Positions 43,687 through 57,520 of a stretch of DNA of 64,000 bases are shown here, piece after piece. Positions within the stretch are counted from its first letter, which is position 1; each line of letters begins with the position of its first letter. A model generated the notes under the pieces. The model was not told the DNA's origin, did no database searches, and worked only from the letters and a program-made list of their open reading frames with translations. Origin of the DNA: Tigriopus japonicus (Eukaryota; Arthropoda; Copepoda; Harpacticoida; Harpacticidae); the NCBI GenBank assembly GCA_010645155.1, contig CM021315.1, positions 4,167,221 to 4,231,220 of the forward strand. Reading direction: 5' to 3'. The position numbers were made by a program, and so were the translations under genes.

Positions 43687-46600
43687 CTAGAAGCCACCGG
43701 AATTCAAGGCAAAGCGCTTAACTTGTCGCTTCTCGTACGGATTTTCGATGCCCAAGGATCGATAGTATTGACAGAGGCCCACGCAGGGCTTGTGGGTGGT
43801 CAGTTCCTCGAAGACAATCTCCTCCTACAGGCAACAGAAACGAAAAAATGGATTGTATTGAGGGTAGTAAGTAAGACCAATAGTAATTGTATTTGCTCAT
43901 TCCTACGACTCAAACCCGTTCAATCCTTCATGAAATTGAGGGCACTCAGATTTGATGTTTGTTCCATTGTGCAAGCAAACAGCATCCAACACCCACAGAT
44001 CAAGTGATGGTGAATGCTTTGGAACAACATGGAGTGATAAGCCTCAAAAATAGAGAAATCCCCTCAATCTCATGTTTGGGAGGATGCTTAATTTGTTGGC
44101 TAGGCCTCTCCCGTGCATGTATTGAAATATAATAGTATTGCAGGGTTGGTTCAAACTTTTCGATCCAATTGTTCAAACAAGATTTTTTTTTTACTTAAGA
44201 TATTCTTTTAAGTAAAAACCTGCCCCGAGGGTACCTTTTGAAGTGTTACTGTTATCCGCAGTTATTTCATACAAAAACAACGACAAATGTCATGTCATAA
44301 GATTTATTTTGCACAAATTGGGGGAAAAGTAGCTTTATTTCGATTGAACTTATTTCATACATGCATTTTTAATTTTGAGTTAACCAAAAACCCCAATATT
44401 CATGCTTGAGTGTGCTAGTAAGGCGTCCCCTTTAAGCTGTGTTTGCTTTTTTGCGTAGAAATCATGCCAAGTTTGTTTTATTGAGCTCTGCAAGCTGTTT
44501 GCTCCCATATAAAAAATGCAAGTCAATGATTTGTAAATCAGTGGGCAAGGGGAATCACAAAGTGGCCACTGCCGAAAAAACAGCTCCACCAACAAGCGAG
44601 TATTGTTTCGAACCAACCCTGATTGGCTTTTCTTTTCCGTTAAAAAGCCAAGTCTCTACCTATTAGTAATTTGAATATGATTTCAAGGCATTTTTACCAC
44701 TACAAATGAAAACGATGGATGTTCCAGAGCAACGTGCAGGATCAAGCTCGTTATTCCGAGGTAAGGATATCAATCCAATAGCTTTTGATTTGAAACACCT
44801 TTTGCGGTGGGATCTATCACAAATGAAAAGTTCCAATCCTGCACTATGTCGTGTTCAATATGCCTGCAGAGGCGAATTCCAAATTCAATGGAATTATGTT
44901 TGCGTGAAAGAAGAGCCCAAGAAATATTCCTAATCTGCTTTCTCACTTTTCTTACTAAAGTTTCTCGGAAAAATTATCCTTTGAATTCATCACTTCTTCC
45001 TTAGAAATTCCAAAATGCACATCAAAGAGATAAATCTAGTAGAAAAGAATGACTTCCTCGAACGAGGTTTCAAATCCTCCCAGCCGTAGCTATTAAGCTT
45101 GAAAGGCCAATTTCTCCGCCTATAAACGCATATATCCATTGGTAGGATATCTAACTTACAGGCATGGGCTCATTCTCTCGTCTCTCTCCGTCCATTTTGT
45201 TCTCGAGGTTCATAAGTTTCTTGTAGTAACACAAACCCACGCAAGGCTCATCTCCGTCATCCTCTTGGGTTGGCTCTGGAACGTCAAGAATGTGGATGTG
45301 CAGACATTAGCTCGTTAATTGGGGTTTAAAGCTTTAAAGCTCAGTTGGTGGTGGTGGTGGTAGTTGTTCACTCACCACTAGGCTGCCAATAGGATTCCTC
45401 TACTGGGTCATAGTGATAGTAGTTGTTTGGCCGTCGATGAATGTCCCAAGGCTTGGGTCGATCATTGTGGTGTGAGTTTAACAATAGGCCTGAGTATGAA
45501 GAGAAAAACGGGAAAATGACTAGATTTTTGAAAGCTCCTCTGCGTATTACATTGTGTTTGGGGTTTTGATTCATTCATGTACTGACTATATAGATTTAGA
45601 TAGATGGCAATACTAGGGGTGCAGATTTCTGGCAAATAAAACATGCCATTTAGGCCCAAAAAATGGCGAAACGTGCCCAAAATGGCAAAAATGGCGTATA
45701 AAACAAGAAATGGCAAATAAAATGGCAAGTAGACTCGAAAATTTACCAAAATACAGCAAAACTGGCCACTAAAATCGGAAAGTGAGCAATATGTATCACC
45801 ATCAATTAAGTGGAACGCAAGTGTATGAACTTTTAAGAGAAAATATTTTTATTCCATTGAATAATCACTATATCCCTGAAACAAAACATTTTGGTTAAAA
45901 ATTTGTTTTTCACATTTATCCCCACAAAAGACAATTTTTGCATTTAATTGCCCAAATACCGTCAAATTTTTGTAAATATTTGCCCAAAAATGGCAAATAA
46001 AATGAAAAATGGCAAATAAACTTTATAAGCTAGCAAATAGCAAATAAACATGCTTTTGGGCATTAAATATTATTTGCTTGAAATCTGCACCCCTAACAAT
46101 ATAGCATTAGATAGATTCAGCATTTGCCAATGTTGAATCAAACAGTGGTTAAACTTTCCTTCGATTTTACTTGAGTAGGAATATCAAAGGCGATGAATTA
46201 AAAGAATTGGACGAGGTCATGTTAATGAATTTCAAGCGGATATATATCAGAATCTTCCTTGACAGGTGAAAAAAACGAATAGTTCATGCTGAAATGCTAG
46301 AAATAATAAATTAGGCAAAGCCTTCGTGAGTTATGATGATTAAATGGGTTGGCCAACTGAAATTTTTAAACCGAGACAACGTTGGCCTTATTTTGTAAAT
46401 TGCTAGAATTATTGGTGTTAAAGCAGGATCGAACCGGACTCGATTCCGAAATGACTTTGATTTTAAACTGGATCTTGGAGGAGCTCGCATTTGTTTACAT
46501 CACTGAAGATATTTCGTGGGGATTTATTTGTTTGCATTTATCTTTCAACAACCTTTTTCAGGGTGTTAGACATTGTTGAAAATTTGGAAAGTTCAAATTG

Positions 46601-49600
46601 GTGAGTGCAGATTTCACAAGATTCGTCCAAACCTTAAAAATGTCTTTCCGCCGAAACAGCATGCAATGTTAGGGCTCAAAAATGTCATACTGAGTAGGGC
46701 TGATTCTCGAGAATTCTCGCTCGAGAATTCTCGCTCGAGAATTCTCGAGAATTTCTCGAAAAAATCGAGGATCGAAAATTCTCGAGAATTTTTCCAAATT
46801 CTCGAGAATTTTCGAGAATTTTTTATTAGATTACTCTAGGTCATATTTTGGAATTGATGGCAAAACTGTTTCATTCAAAACAAAAGTTTCAAGTAAAAGA
46901 ACAATAGGAGCCATGAGCAATGTTTGAAACTTTATAAACATCTTTATGGTACATTCGAACAAGAAAATAACTCGTGAACCAGCCCAAACAAAATCTTCTC
47001 TGTCCAGATTCGAGGCAAGATTCTGTGTCTGATTTTTTTCGAGATTCTAATGGCTGTGGTGGTGTGTACAAGAAACCCCGGTTTTGAAAATTACAGCTGA
47101 CCAAAAATGCGAAAATGTCCGAAGTTTTAACAATGTCAGTAGAACGTTTCAGAAATGTCAGAAATGAAATTTCAGATATTATTGTCCGTGAGGTCCAATC
47201 ATTGTTTTTCACACTCATGCTCATATTAATTTTGGTATAAACTTAAAAAAAAACAGTTTCAAGTGCTTTGGAAGCTTTGAATGTACATTTTTTTCGCTAT
47301 TTTCACTTTTTCTCAAATTCTCGAGAATTCTCGAGAATTTTTCTCGAATTCTCGAGAAATTCTCATTCTCGAGAATTGAAATGTTCGAGAAAATCGTCAG
47401 CCCTAATACTGAGTAATCCAAAGCAATCTCTTTGGAGTTGAGTCATGGGAAATAAATCACACCAAACCTCCTTTTTTATCTTTCTTTGTGGAAGTTTATC
47501 AATGTCAACGTTGAGCCTCATTCACTCATTGAGTTTGTACAAAGTGACATAACACTTGATTGGATAGAGTAATGTCTCTGACATTAGATAAAACGAACGA
47601 CCCAAGTTCCTTTTTGGAGGCCTATCCCTATGAGCAAAGCCGAATCTCTGGAAGTCTCTTTCATACTAAAGGATATGCTCAAGGAATATGATAAATGGCA
47701 AAACTTTTGCCAAGGAATATTCGATATTCAATTTCAGATCCAGACAAACTTGCGATTTTCACACAAAGTTGCAAATTTCTCTTTCCCCAGTTTAAGACGG
47801 ACTCAATGCATTTTTCATCTCCCTGACAGAAATGGGAGAGGATATATTTGCAGAAAGGTCGTCGTTCCTTTCTTTCTTTCTTTCTCTGTGTCTCGTTGAT
47901 CTAGTTCTTCACCCAAGTGACTTTTGGCGGCCAATAGTTTTGGCTCTTTCTTAATCTGGGTTGGTGTGTTGTTTAGTGTCCAAGAAACCGAGCTTATGCT
48001 TGTTTGTGCGATATGCCTCCCGAGAATGGGGCCAAGACAGCCGCGGTGATTGATGGTGGTGGAAAAATCCTCTCAAAACACCATTATGTCCAGGAGCCAA
48101 CAAAAGATATTTCTTCCCTTGAAAGAGGGAGAAATCGCCCTTGGCAATTCCAACTCCTCCTCCTCAAACCACTAAACTCCTCGGGGCCATATCAAACATT
48201 TTTGAGAGGCGTCCCACCATCCATGGAACAAAGTGTTCCTATCCCCTTGAAGCATTCCAATTTCAAAAAACGATAACTTGAGAACTGTTTTGCTTGAAAC
48301 TCTGCTTCAAGATCTACTTGTAGTCTTGTTCAACGACTTTGATCATACTTTATCAAATGGCTCAACAAGTTTGGATCTAAAAATATAAAAATATCTAAAC
48401 ATGTTTTGGCATTTTTTGAACCCAAAAACCATTAGGGAACTTTTTTTCTTTTATTGCCAGATATAATCTGGCTCCAAGTTGAATACTTAAATGCCAATGG
48501 ATGAGTGAAGTTGGACGAATTCAGCTGGAGATATGGGGGCCAAACTGGCTAGGGATAGGTTAGATCAGAAATAGGCTCAGGCGTTTCATACTTGAAGTTT
48601 TTTTATGTGAGGGAAAATTCTTACTTTGATTGATTTTCAAAACGAAGAATGCAAATTAGGCTCGAGAATTTTAATTTTTTTTAAATTTTTCTTTCTGACG
48701 CATCCCTACATCCCTACGTATCAATTACACTCATCTTTTAAAAATATCAGTTTTTGAAAACCCATTCCCTCATATGTAGAATATACTTGGGTAATCATTG
48801 AGTCAGGATTAATTAATAAAACATATTTAGAGGGGCTTTGAAGGTCCAGTTTTGAACATCAAAAAGCCAAAAACGCTAGTGAAATCAAATCTGAAGAACC
48901 CAGAGGTTCAATAAATAAATAAAATAGAAATGTTTCATTTTTCGATTGTGATTCATCATTTTGTAATTAGAATTGGTATTCGACTTTTTCCCTGAACCTA
49001 GATTTATTGAACCGGTAAAGTAAAAGTTGCTTTTAGTGTCCGAAAAATGCCAAAATGCTTTTCGATCCAAACTTGAACACACTATTTGAAACACGGTGTG
49101 ATCAAAAGGATTCAAACTAGACAATTTCGTGCGTGTCTACCAAATCGGAACCACTTTTTCAGCTCTCGTGACAGTTCTCGTGGTGGTAAGCAAGGACTTT
49201 GAAGTCTCTGGTTGGCTTTGGGCCTCTTCTCGTGGATGGATCTTTTTGGTCCATCCACTCTACTTTCATGTTTTGAGGGGGGCCTCAATTTCTCAAGTAA
49301 ATTCAATTACGCGCATATTCGTGACTAGAATGAATCTGTAGATTGAAAAGTTCAGCAAAACGGAGTAGAAGTAGTAGTAGTAGTAACAGATGCGCCCCAT
49401 CTCTTAGTACAACATACTTGTGCGTAGATAGAACCATTAACAATTTAGTATGCGTAGATGGAGAAGCAAACACTACGAAGGATTGGAAGGTTGGTCCAAT
49501 TCCCGTCAACTTTCGTTCTTAAGCGCATCCTGTGGAGATAACTTGGGTCTATGGATGGACCCATGGGTTCTTTTTTATTGTCGAGCTAATTTCTCGGGTT

Positions 49601-51301
49601 CCGTTCTCTTTCGTGAAGTTTCTACGAAGATCAATGAGCCAAGAATCTCAATGAAGACGAAGGTAAAGGTTCGTTTTCCAAATTGGATGGGGAAAAAGAA
49701 GGTCATGTGGCCTTGCTCCCACAACTACTACTACTACTAGTCGTACCATTCACCACCACGAAAAGTTCCCAAGGAAACATCAAACGAACTGGGCTTGTTC
49801 TCCCGAGGTATGGAACAATCTAATTAACAACAGCCGACATCATGCCCTCCGAAGAAAGGTTAAACCTTCAGGGCCTTCATTAGGATTACTTCAAGACACC
49901 TTGGCCTCTTTCCTTGATTGCAAAGATGCGTGCATTGATAAAGAGATTGGACATGACGTCATGGATACAGAAAGCTCACAATCAAGTTCAACAGATTGTT
50001 TAGTCGGGAAGATAAATATTTGTTTTGCGTTCTAGGGTGGGAATTTTTTAAAGAGGTTGTGCCATCATTATTTGCCATAAAATAAGAGTCAAAGTGCATC
50101 TGAAACAAAGTAGTACCTAATGTTGAAAATCACCAAAAGTAAGGTACAGTTAGTCAAATTTTACGGTGGCCCTGGAAAGAGGTTTGGTCTTCAAAATACG
50201 TGGTTATTTCCTGGGTTCATGTTGAATAGAGTGGCCGACAGCTTTAAAAGAGGAATTGCACTTGTTCCAGGACAAGAATGGAAGAAAAGTATAAATTTCT
50301 TTTTCCATTTCATTGGAACCATTTAGATCTGCTTTCCTAGTAATTTCATCAGTTTAATGGATGTTTCTTGTTATTTAGAGGAGAGACTGCTTTGAGGACT
50401 GAACAATCTCTTGGACCATAGTCAAGGTCAAACCACTCTTTGCAAGGTTAAACGAGAAATTTGGCACTCACTTCGTTTGTGGCATACATGGTCGACCATT
50501 TGAAAATAGAAACGTCTCTTTGCACGTCAGTAAAAAGTTGAATTTAGTCAACTAAAGTTTAATGTATAAACTTTCAAAAATCATTTTAAACTAAAAATTT
50601 TAGTGTTAGCTCAATACGCTCAAATAGGTGCAGTAAAAGTTTAAAAAACATGCACTGTGTTGATGTGGTTTTTCCATTTTACGATTTTTTTTTGTGCAAG
50701 CTTGATTTTGCGTTTGTAAAACACTCTGTTTTGAAATTTCATGCGATCTGTCGTCCTTCCTAAATGTCTAAATACCCTTGTTTGCAATCATATTCATATT
50801 TTTTGCCATCACTTTTAAACAATCTAATCTTTGCCAACGATGGAAAAATGCAAAATATAAAAATACGGAAAAAGCTCAAACGAGAAACCACGGAACACCG
50901 GTCTAAATCGAGCAATAAAACCTTAGGCCAAGAACTTTGCCCCCATGCAATTTATCTCTTATGTGAATTTATGTTCACAGAGGACCCCAAACCCATAGGA
51001 TCGCCCAGTTATATCCTTTTAATTTAACGAGGAAATCTTTTCCAACTTTCTTCGAACTATCATGGCCTTAACCAAGTGTTCGAGAAGATCTAGATCCCCG
51101 AGATCTTGTTGTATCTTGGCCGTTAGTGTTCCTGAGACCTTGATTAGACGTGAAGTGGTCAGTGTTCCACTTGGTTTGCTCACCTTTTCCCATTAAGGAC
51201 CCTTGAACGGGATGGATAGAGATCCCAAGAATGCCCACCAACACTACTAAAGACATCAAAACCGAGCTTTTGGAAATGGGATCCAGATTAAAGCCAGCCA
51301 T
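43687..51301 (-). CDS. Secreted protein with two PCVGLC modules (gene B)
   Basis: Four minus-strand exons, 51184-51301, 45376-45489, 45160-45275 and 43687-43824, join in phases 1, 1 and 0 to give 161 residues. Exon 1 (MAGFNLDPISKSSVLMSLVV) is a signal peptide with a strong acceptor (ttcttctag) immediately before its A-ATG, so a non-coding exon lies upstream. Exon 2 has RPKPWDIHRRPNNYYHYDP, matching the KPW plus Tyr/Asp region of gene A. Exons 3 and 4 each carry one module: EPCVGLCYYKKLMN and KPCVGLCQYYRSLGIENPYE. The C-terminus KRQVKRFALNSGGF has two KR sites, typical of prohormone cleavage. The link of exon 1 across the 5.7-kb intron rests on phase and the signal peptide only. Family not recognised. 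Confidence 0.72.
44141..44621. mobile_element. Candidate nonautonomous DNA element (CAGGGTTGGTT ends)
   Basis: Left end CAGGGTTGGTTCAAAC and right end GTTTCGAACCAACCCTG are inverted copies, as at 26791-27213. It lies in the last intron of gene B. No clear target duplication was seen. Confidence 0.45.
45614..46095. mobile_element. Nonautonomous hAT-type element with AAATGGC motifs
   Basis: Inverted ends TAGGGGTGCAGATTTC and GAAATCTGCACCCCTA. The interior has many copies of GGCAAATAAA and AAAATGGCAAA. Flanks GGCAATAC and ACAATATA share only a core (CAATA), so the target duplication is unclear. Confidence 0.65.
46695..47405. mobile_element. Nonautonomous hAT-type element with TCTCGAGAATT motifs
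   Basis: Ends TAGGGCTGAT and GTCAGCCCTA are inverted with little mismatch, flanked by an exact 8-bp duplication ATACTGAG (46687-46694 and 47406-47413). Both ends are built of repeated TCTCGAGAATTC palindromes; the middle is unique. No transposase frame. Confidence 0.85.
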
Positions 51302-54300
51302 TCTAGAAGAAAAAGGAAAACATAGATATGACCACTTCCAACGGGACCTCTTCGTATAATAATGTAAAAGCACATGTTTGCTGTAAGACAAGATCCCATT
51401 GACCATTGATATTTGAGATGTTTTTAGAAATATGAGATCTTTATCGAATTGGAGTGAGTACGAATAAATGAGAGAAATGTGAGCAAACAAGACTTACATT
51501 AGATCTATGGGCAACAAAAGTTGCGTCATAAGCGAAATATTAGATGGGCTGTTAAAAACAAACATCTTTTTGTGTGTTTTTACACGGCCAATAACCGGAA
51601 CAATTTAAGGTGAGGTCAGATAATGAGGTTTTCAAATTTTGCCGCATTTCTTAAATCTGATTATTTTGCGGGCCCTTACCGCAGTTAATAAAATACGTTA
51701 GAAATGAACAGTCATGAATGGTTTTTGATATATTCATGGTTGTATCAGAAAAAAAACATGCACAAACAACATGAAGTTTTCTCTTCAGACTCTGTGTCTT
51801 GTAATTTTAAAATTCAGTCAAAATTGAAAGAGCTCTTTCAATGGTTAAAAAAACCACGAGTGTTTTCAGCAGAAAATGTTTTCTGAAACAATAGGAAAGA
51901 AGTGAAGCATTAAAAATAATATTTTAGGAAAATAAACTGAAAAATCGAAAATCTCATTCGTCTTAATTTCAGGTTTACGTTCCAAGTGCGCAACATATTT
52001 TTATACAGAATTTGCCATTTTGGTAATCGTGTGCTCATTTCATTTAGTGGGACAGATATACGTAAACTGACAAAAAGGTCATTTTTTCAAGAGCCTCTGA
52101 GTTTCAGCGAAACTACACGTTACAAAATGGTATTGCCAATGGTTTATGCTTTCTGGGATTGTTCTTTGGAATCAGGTAAAACGTAATTATTTTCTACTTT
52201 CAATTGCTTTGTATGAAATATAATAGTATTTGTTTCCAATCATTTTCAAATTGTGTTTGAATTACATTTTTTCTCCTCAAGTCCAATTTACTCAAGAACA
52301 TATATTTGTTTTGATGTTTCGGAGTTAGTTTTAAGGTTATCCACATTCATACACAACAGAAGCGAATGGACAAGGATCTGTAATGAAATTTCAGATCACA
52401 AAATGTAGGTGAAAGCCAGATACATAAAAATGGGACCAATTTCAAATTTTAAAAGATCAACCGCAGTAAGTGAAGGGTTAAACAAGACACGTAGGTAAAC
52501 GTGCTTCTGATACTAGACAAGCAATTTTGAAGCAATGAAGTCATTACGTTCTAAAAAGGTTGTTATAGACTCTCGCAATTCAAGACGTGGATGGAATTCC
52601 GAGGCACGGGTATTGGACATTTAACGAGTCAATTTATTGTGCCAAAAGGGTTATAGGGTACAATTGTATGTTAAAAGAATATGGAGGACGAATTAAAGTA
52701 AAATAAGAAAAAGTGCATGAACAATCAAGCCAATTTCTAACTTGAATGCCTTGCAACTGTTGATCATTTCATGCTCAATCTCTCAGTACAAACTAGAATA
52801 GGAATAAATCATCTTAATGAAGCAAGGCAAATATCTGTAAAATTACAACCAATCAAGGTCAACCCGCTCACTCTGGGGATAACACATACATGGTGTAACC
52901 ATTTATTCACGCTTGAAAGGTAGTGTTCTTCCAAAAGACCAAAACTATTTTGTTTGTCACACCAGTGTTCAAAAACCCATAGGTTTGAGGGCTTCCCTTT
53001 CTCCTTTTTGTAGGTTCTAGGTCTGATATTGATCAATCTGGTCTCGTGCCTTCTCTTTTGTTCCTTTTTTCTCGCTCCTCATTGTAGAGGGTGACTGATT
53101 TTGAAATTGAAGTTGACATTTTACATCTGTAATAACTTTAAAATGAGGCAAAACGCATGATGCCCTTAAAAGTTAAAACTATTTCTTCATACAATAACCA
53201 ACAACTTCTAGTTGGCTGCCATCAATTTCACATCATTAGGTATGCATGGGAGGCATTCAAACTTAGCAAAGTGAAGAGTACTTTTAAGAATTTTTTCCAC
53301 ATAAGCACTCCAGTTAATGCAATTTTTGCCACTTGAGGTCGCTTTTTGCAACAGTCAATACAAAAGCAACAGGCGTTGTAACAACAACGGTCATCTGGGT
53401 TAAAAAAGATATCAACATACATGGTGTACGTACGGATTCTATGACGGGAAAGGCAATGCCTTCATGATAAGTCAAGTAATGATAAATCAAAAGCCTCCGG
53501 TAATTCGATTAAAAATGTCTAGTGACTGAAGTAACATACACACGACGAACATAATCGGTGTAAACCTGATTTCTATAAACAAAAATTAAAAGAAACAAAC
53601 CTTGAAAAACTTAAGGTTACAGAACCTGAGTAAAGATTATCATTCAATATTTTGGCTTTAGTTATAAGGCATCTAAATAATCAAGGGAACGCCAGTAAAT
53701 TATTACAATAAGACAAAAATGGCGCCTTGCGATGCTTGTCCGGAGAGCTTTGAATTTCTCAAAAATAGAACCGTCTCCGCTCTGGGGATTTTAAACTTTC
53801 ATGGGTACAAAAATGAAACTTTGGAAACTTCAAATTCCGTGCGCCTTAACCTGGCTTTAGTGAAGAAAACAAATTTAATCGCATTAACATGCCGAATACG
53901 GTCTTAACGATATTTCATTCAGAAAATAGGGCCCTCTCTCAAATTATCGCCAATACTACATCATACTCTAACTTGGATGGCAACATCTGTTGTTCAGGGG
54001 CAAACTATTTTGGGGTTCTGCTCGTGTTTTACGGCCCAAGCTTCAGAGCAAAATTGTCGTCGGCCCAGTGAAAAAGTCAGAGTTCTGTCGAGAAGATTGG
54101 AGGCATCTTACAGCTTGCGTCGCTCGGAAGGATTCATTATTGGAAGTGCCCATCAAATATTTGATTCATCCGAAAATGTCATTTCTCTTCGTTCCTTGTG
54201 TTCCTTTTGTTCCTTCGAGGACTCAACATTGAACCTTGTCCTTTGGAAGTAGTATCCTAAGAAGTTTTTTCTCCTTCATAATAGCAAGTCTACCGTATGT

Positions 54301-54877
54301 TTTGTGCCCTCGAGATAATCCCTCCTTGGTCAATGCTCTCAAGGCTTTTGCCTTATAGACACAATTTGCAATAAAGGACGAATCAACACAGCGCACTCCA
54401 TATTTTTACTACCCTTTCCTTTTGTTATTTCCCTTTTACAGGGAACGAAGGACAAGGCCAACTCCCTTATCACAAGTTCCAGCCTTCACAATTTATGAAT
54501 TTGTCAACTTTATGCCAACATCAACCGAGCCAACGTCCGGAATGCAGAGAAGTTGGACTTTAGAAAAGTATGGCACGTGGTGATGTAAAGTCTACGGGAA
54601 CCTACTTCAGACCATTCATACACTAGCTCACAATGAAAATGGAACTCCAAATAGTAAAACACGTGGTAAAAGGCATTGAATTTCCTAGAGTGAAAGGCTG
54701 GCAATGAGAATAATGATTTCCGAAAGGAAAAATTAATACTGCAAATGAGATCTTGTTCATGCTCGGAAAAATAAGTATTTCATTCGAACAACAGAGTCCA
54801 GAATACAAAGCTTTCAACATTATATTCCAAAGAAAGAATTCAGCCCTCTTCCGGTTCAGTTTTACCCCAAAAGGGCG

Positions 54878-55060
54878 AGTTTATTCATTTTATGCTCTCT
54901 TCAGTACATAGCTTTCAGGCGATATAACTTTTCATTCCGGTATTTGATCGAGTCAAAAATGGAAATACGTAGTTATCAAACGAGAAGCAGGCTCTCATTT
55001 GCTGAAGAACCCAATTGTTCCTTCTTCAGATCAAAATCTACTCGCTAGGTTTGTTGTTCA
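54878..55060. repeat. Half copy of the gene A intron foldback element
   Basis: AAAAGGGCGAGTTTATTCAT onward follows one arm of the 36721-37122 element (shared ATAACTTTTCA, CGAGT/CGATT, TGGAAATACGTA, CTCTCATTTGC). The opposite arm is missing. Confidence 0.6.
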
Positions 55061-57520
55061 GAAAATTCAGTGATTCTTTGACTGCTCTACTATGAACAGT
55101 AGACAAGCGCGTTTCCGATCTAGGATCTTCCTTGGAACAATGATACGCATTGCTTTGTGCCATGGTACAAAATGTGCATTGCCTGGAAATGCGACATTCT
55201 CATGCCTCGGCGGACTCGAAAGAGCAAGCCCAAGTCATATTCGGTCAACGGCGGATGGAATACCAAATGAAGAGATTGCGTTGCAAAGCACAAAAAGGCA
55301 ACCCTCCGCTATCTATGAAGTGACTGCTTGCCTGTGTGTGTACTTACTCTGTTCCACTCACTTATAGAGCTTGGAACGTGCTCAACACTCAGAGCCGGAG
55401 TAATGAATATTATGTCTGGAAGCTTGCAGTCAACATTAACAGCAGGACATTGAGTGCGTCAATGACAAGCCAAAAGGAATTGATCCAATGTAAGCAAGAT
55501 GGTACAGGTCAAACACGATTATAAAACCTGTGATAAAAAAGCCAATTGGATCTACTCACTTGGGCCGAGCTGGTTTTTGACGAACGCGCGGAATCCTAAG
55601 ATTCTCGCGATCGGCAAAGTTGGAAAAAGATGGAACAAGATTCACTCGTCTGGTTTGGCACACTCCTGGTGCTCAAGTGTGAACCTTCTAGTTTGGTCGG
55701 ACTAACGGGAAAAAAGGAGCGAGCCAAGCACCATTTTTTGGTGGAGAATCGACACAGTAGCAGCCCTCAAAGAGCCTCTTAACGCTGTTCCCAGCGGGGC
55801 CCCCAATCTTGAAAGATGGAACTTGTTCCCGAGAAAGAGAGGAGAGTGAACGACAGGAGGAGAAAAAGCGAGTAAGAATGAAGGAGAGAAAGAGCCAGAG
55901 CGAACGTTCCCGTCCCTGATACGATGAAGAAGCCGCGTTTTTGGGTGGTGGGAATGAATAACCGGGAGAGCCCGATCGGAGACCGAACAGAAGCACATTA
56001 AAAGACACGCTGTGGATCTCACCCACATTATTGTGACATTTCACAAGGGACCCATTCTTGGCTTGAGACAATGACAAGGCTTCAAGGCTGAATAGAAGTG
56101 CTTCAGAGCTTTTTGGCTCCACTCGTTGGGGACTGCAAGATTATAACGGTAGGGGATTAAGTCCCAAGCCCATTCGTTTCCTTGGCTGCTATCGTTGTTG
56201 CACAGACACACACACCCAATCAATTTCCGGACCTGAATGAGAATCGAATGTGGATAAGAAGCACATTGGTGCCTTCATTGCGTGTACTCTGGTCCACGAC
56301 AGCCTCCTCCGGGACCCACAAAGGCCTAGACCATTTAAAATTTGCCATCCCTTGCCTTCCAGGTCATTTATTGCCGTTCTTAGGGAACGAATTTCACGCA
56401 GTTTACTCCCACCAAATTAGAAGTCTCGAGTAAAACCTTGGTTGGCAGGGGAACGAAGGCCGAGTGAGTCACTCTCCTATCACCATCAATCCGGCCATAT
56501 ATCCATGTGACGCGAGAAGAAGGACACTGAAAGGTCCTTCGAAAAAATTGAATCCACTACATTGGCTTTCGACTTTGGATCAGTACCTTCTTGTTTTTTG
56601 GTTTTAGCAAACTTTGTTCCTAGGGATATTGGGACGTGAGACTTAATGTATTAGCGTTGCATTTGACCTCAAAATAGTCTGATGGTCCTTTTTGGATCTT
56701 GGACAACTTTGTTGAGCTCAATGTCATTAGAAGAGGTTTTATCAGTTGAATTGGAAAGGTTCGGATAAGTGCTCCTTCCCAAGGTAGTTAATTGAAAGGG
56801 TCCAACTGAAAGGAGATTTATCCAATGGACTTATTAGGGGCTCTTGTTCGTTCTCTACACGATTTGAAATGAAAACACTTTTTGTCGATGCGTTATTTCC
56901 CTCTTTGTATCAATAGAAAGAATTTGTACCTAATGAGTGGAGCCTAGAAATAAATTGTTAAAATATTGTCTAAAAATGTCATTAAAATCTTAGGAAAGAG
57001 GACAAAAAAATGTTGAAATTTAGGAGAAAAAAAGGCAGAAAATGTAAGCCACACACACATACTCTACAAAAACTTGAATCCTTCAGATAAGTATTTTCTA
57101 AGTAATGGTTCAAACATTCGAAAAAAGAATCAATTGAAAATAGATATTAAAAAACACATGATGTGTAATTCCGTATAAAACAACGGGAAGCAATTATCAA
57201 CTAAGAAAAAGATTCAAAAGTCAACATGAAATTGGAGCACCTAGATCGCAACGGCAACTTGAAACAGTCATGATTCTCAATCAGCCTTTCTTGAAATTCG
57301 CCTTTCAATTTACCGTACCAAGCAATTACAATGAAATTTAAAGCACTATCGTGGTGACAAATGAAAAGCGCGTTGGTCAAACTTAAAGGTAAATGAGGTA
57401 CAAACTTTTGAATTTAAAAACCTTATACTGATCAGTAAACCGAGGTAAAAAGTTTTTTCCTGCATTGAAGAAATTCTAAAAGGTTGGCACAGCTAAATCT
57501 CCTTTATTACTAGTGTTCAG

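Larger units (their letters stand above)
45490..51183. other. Intron 1 of PCVGLC gene B
   Basis: A 5.7-kb intron with two hAT-type elements (45614-46095, 46695-47405), a CTTT run near 47,864-47,885 and TAG/TAC triplet runs near 49,362-49,386 and 49,726-49,740. No embedded gene is supported. Confidence 0.5.

Noticed and set aside
48013..48276. Plus-strand frame starting MPPENGAKTAAVIDGGG
   Set aside because: Lies within gene B intron 1, no motif, ends in low-complexity sequence; not supported as a gene.
53228..53422. Cys-rich minus-strand frame containing CCYNACCFCIDCC
   Set aside because: Short, no ATG with signal peptide and no splice signals that fit; likely chance in AT-rich sequence.
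55688..56122. 144-codon minus-strand frame in a GC-richer patch
   Set aside because: Begins at a GTG, has Ser-rich low-information sequence and overlaps another open frame on the same strand; no domain.
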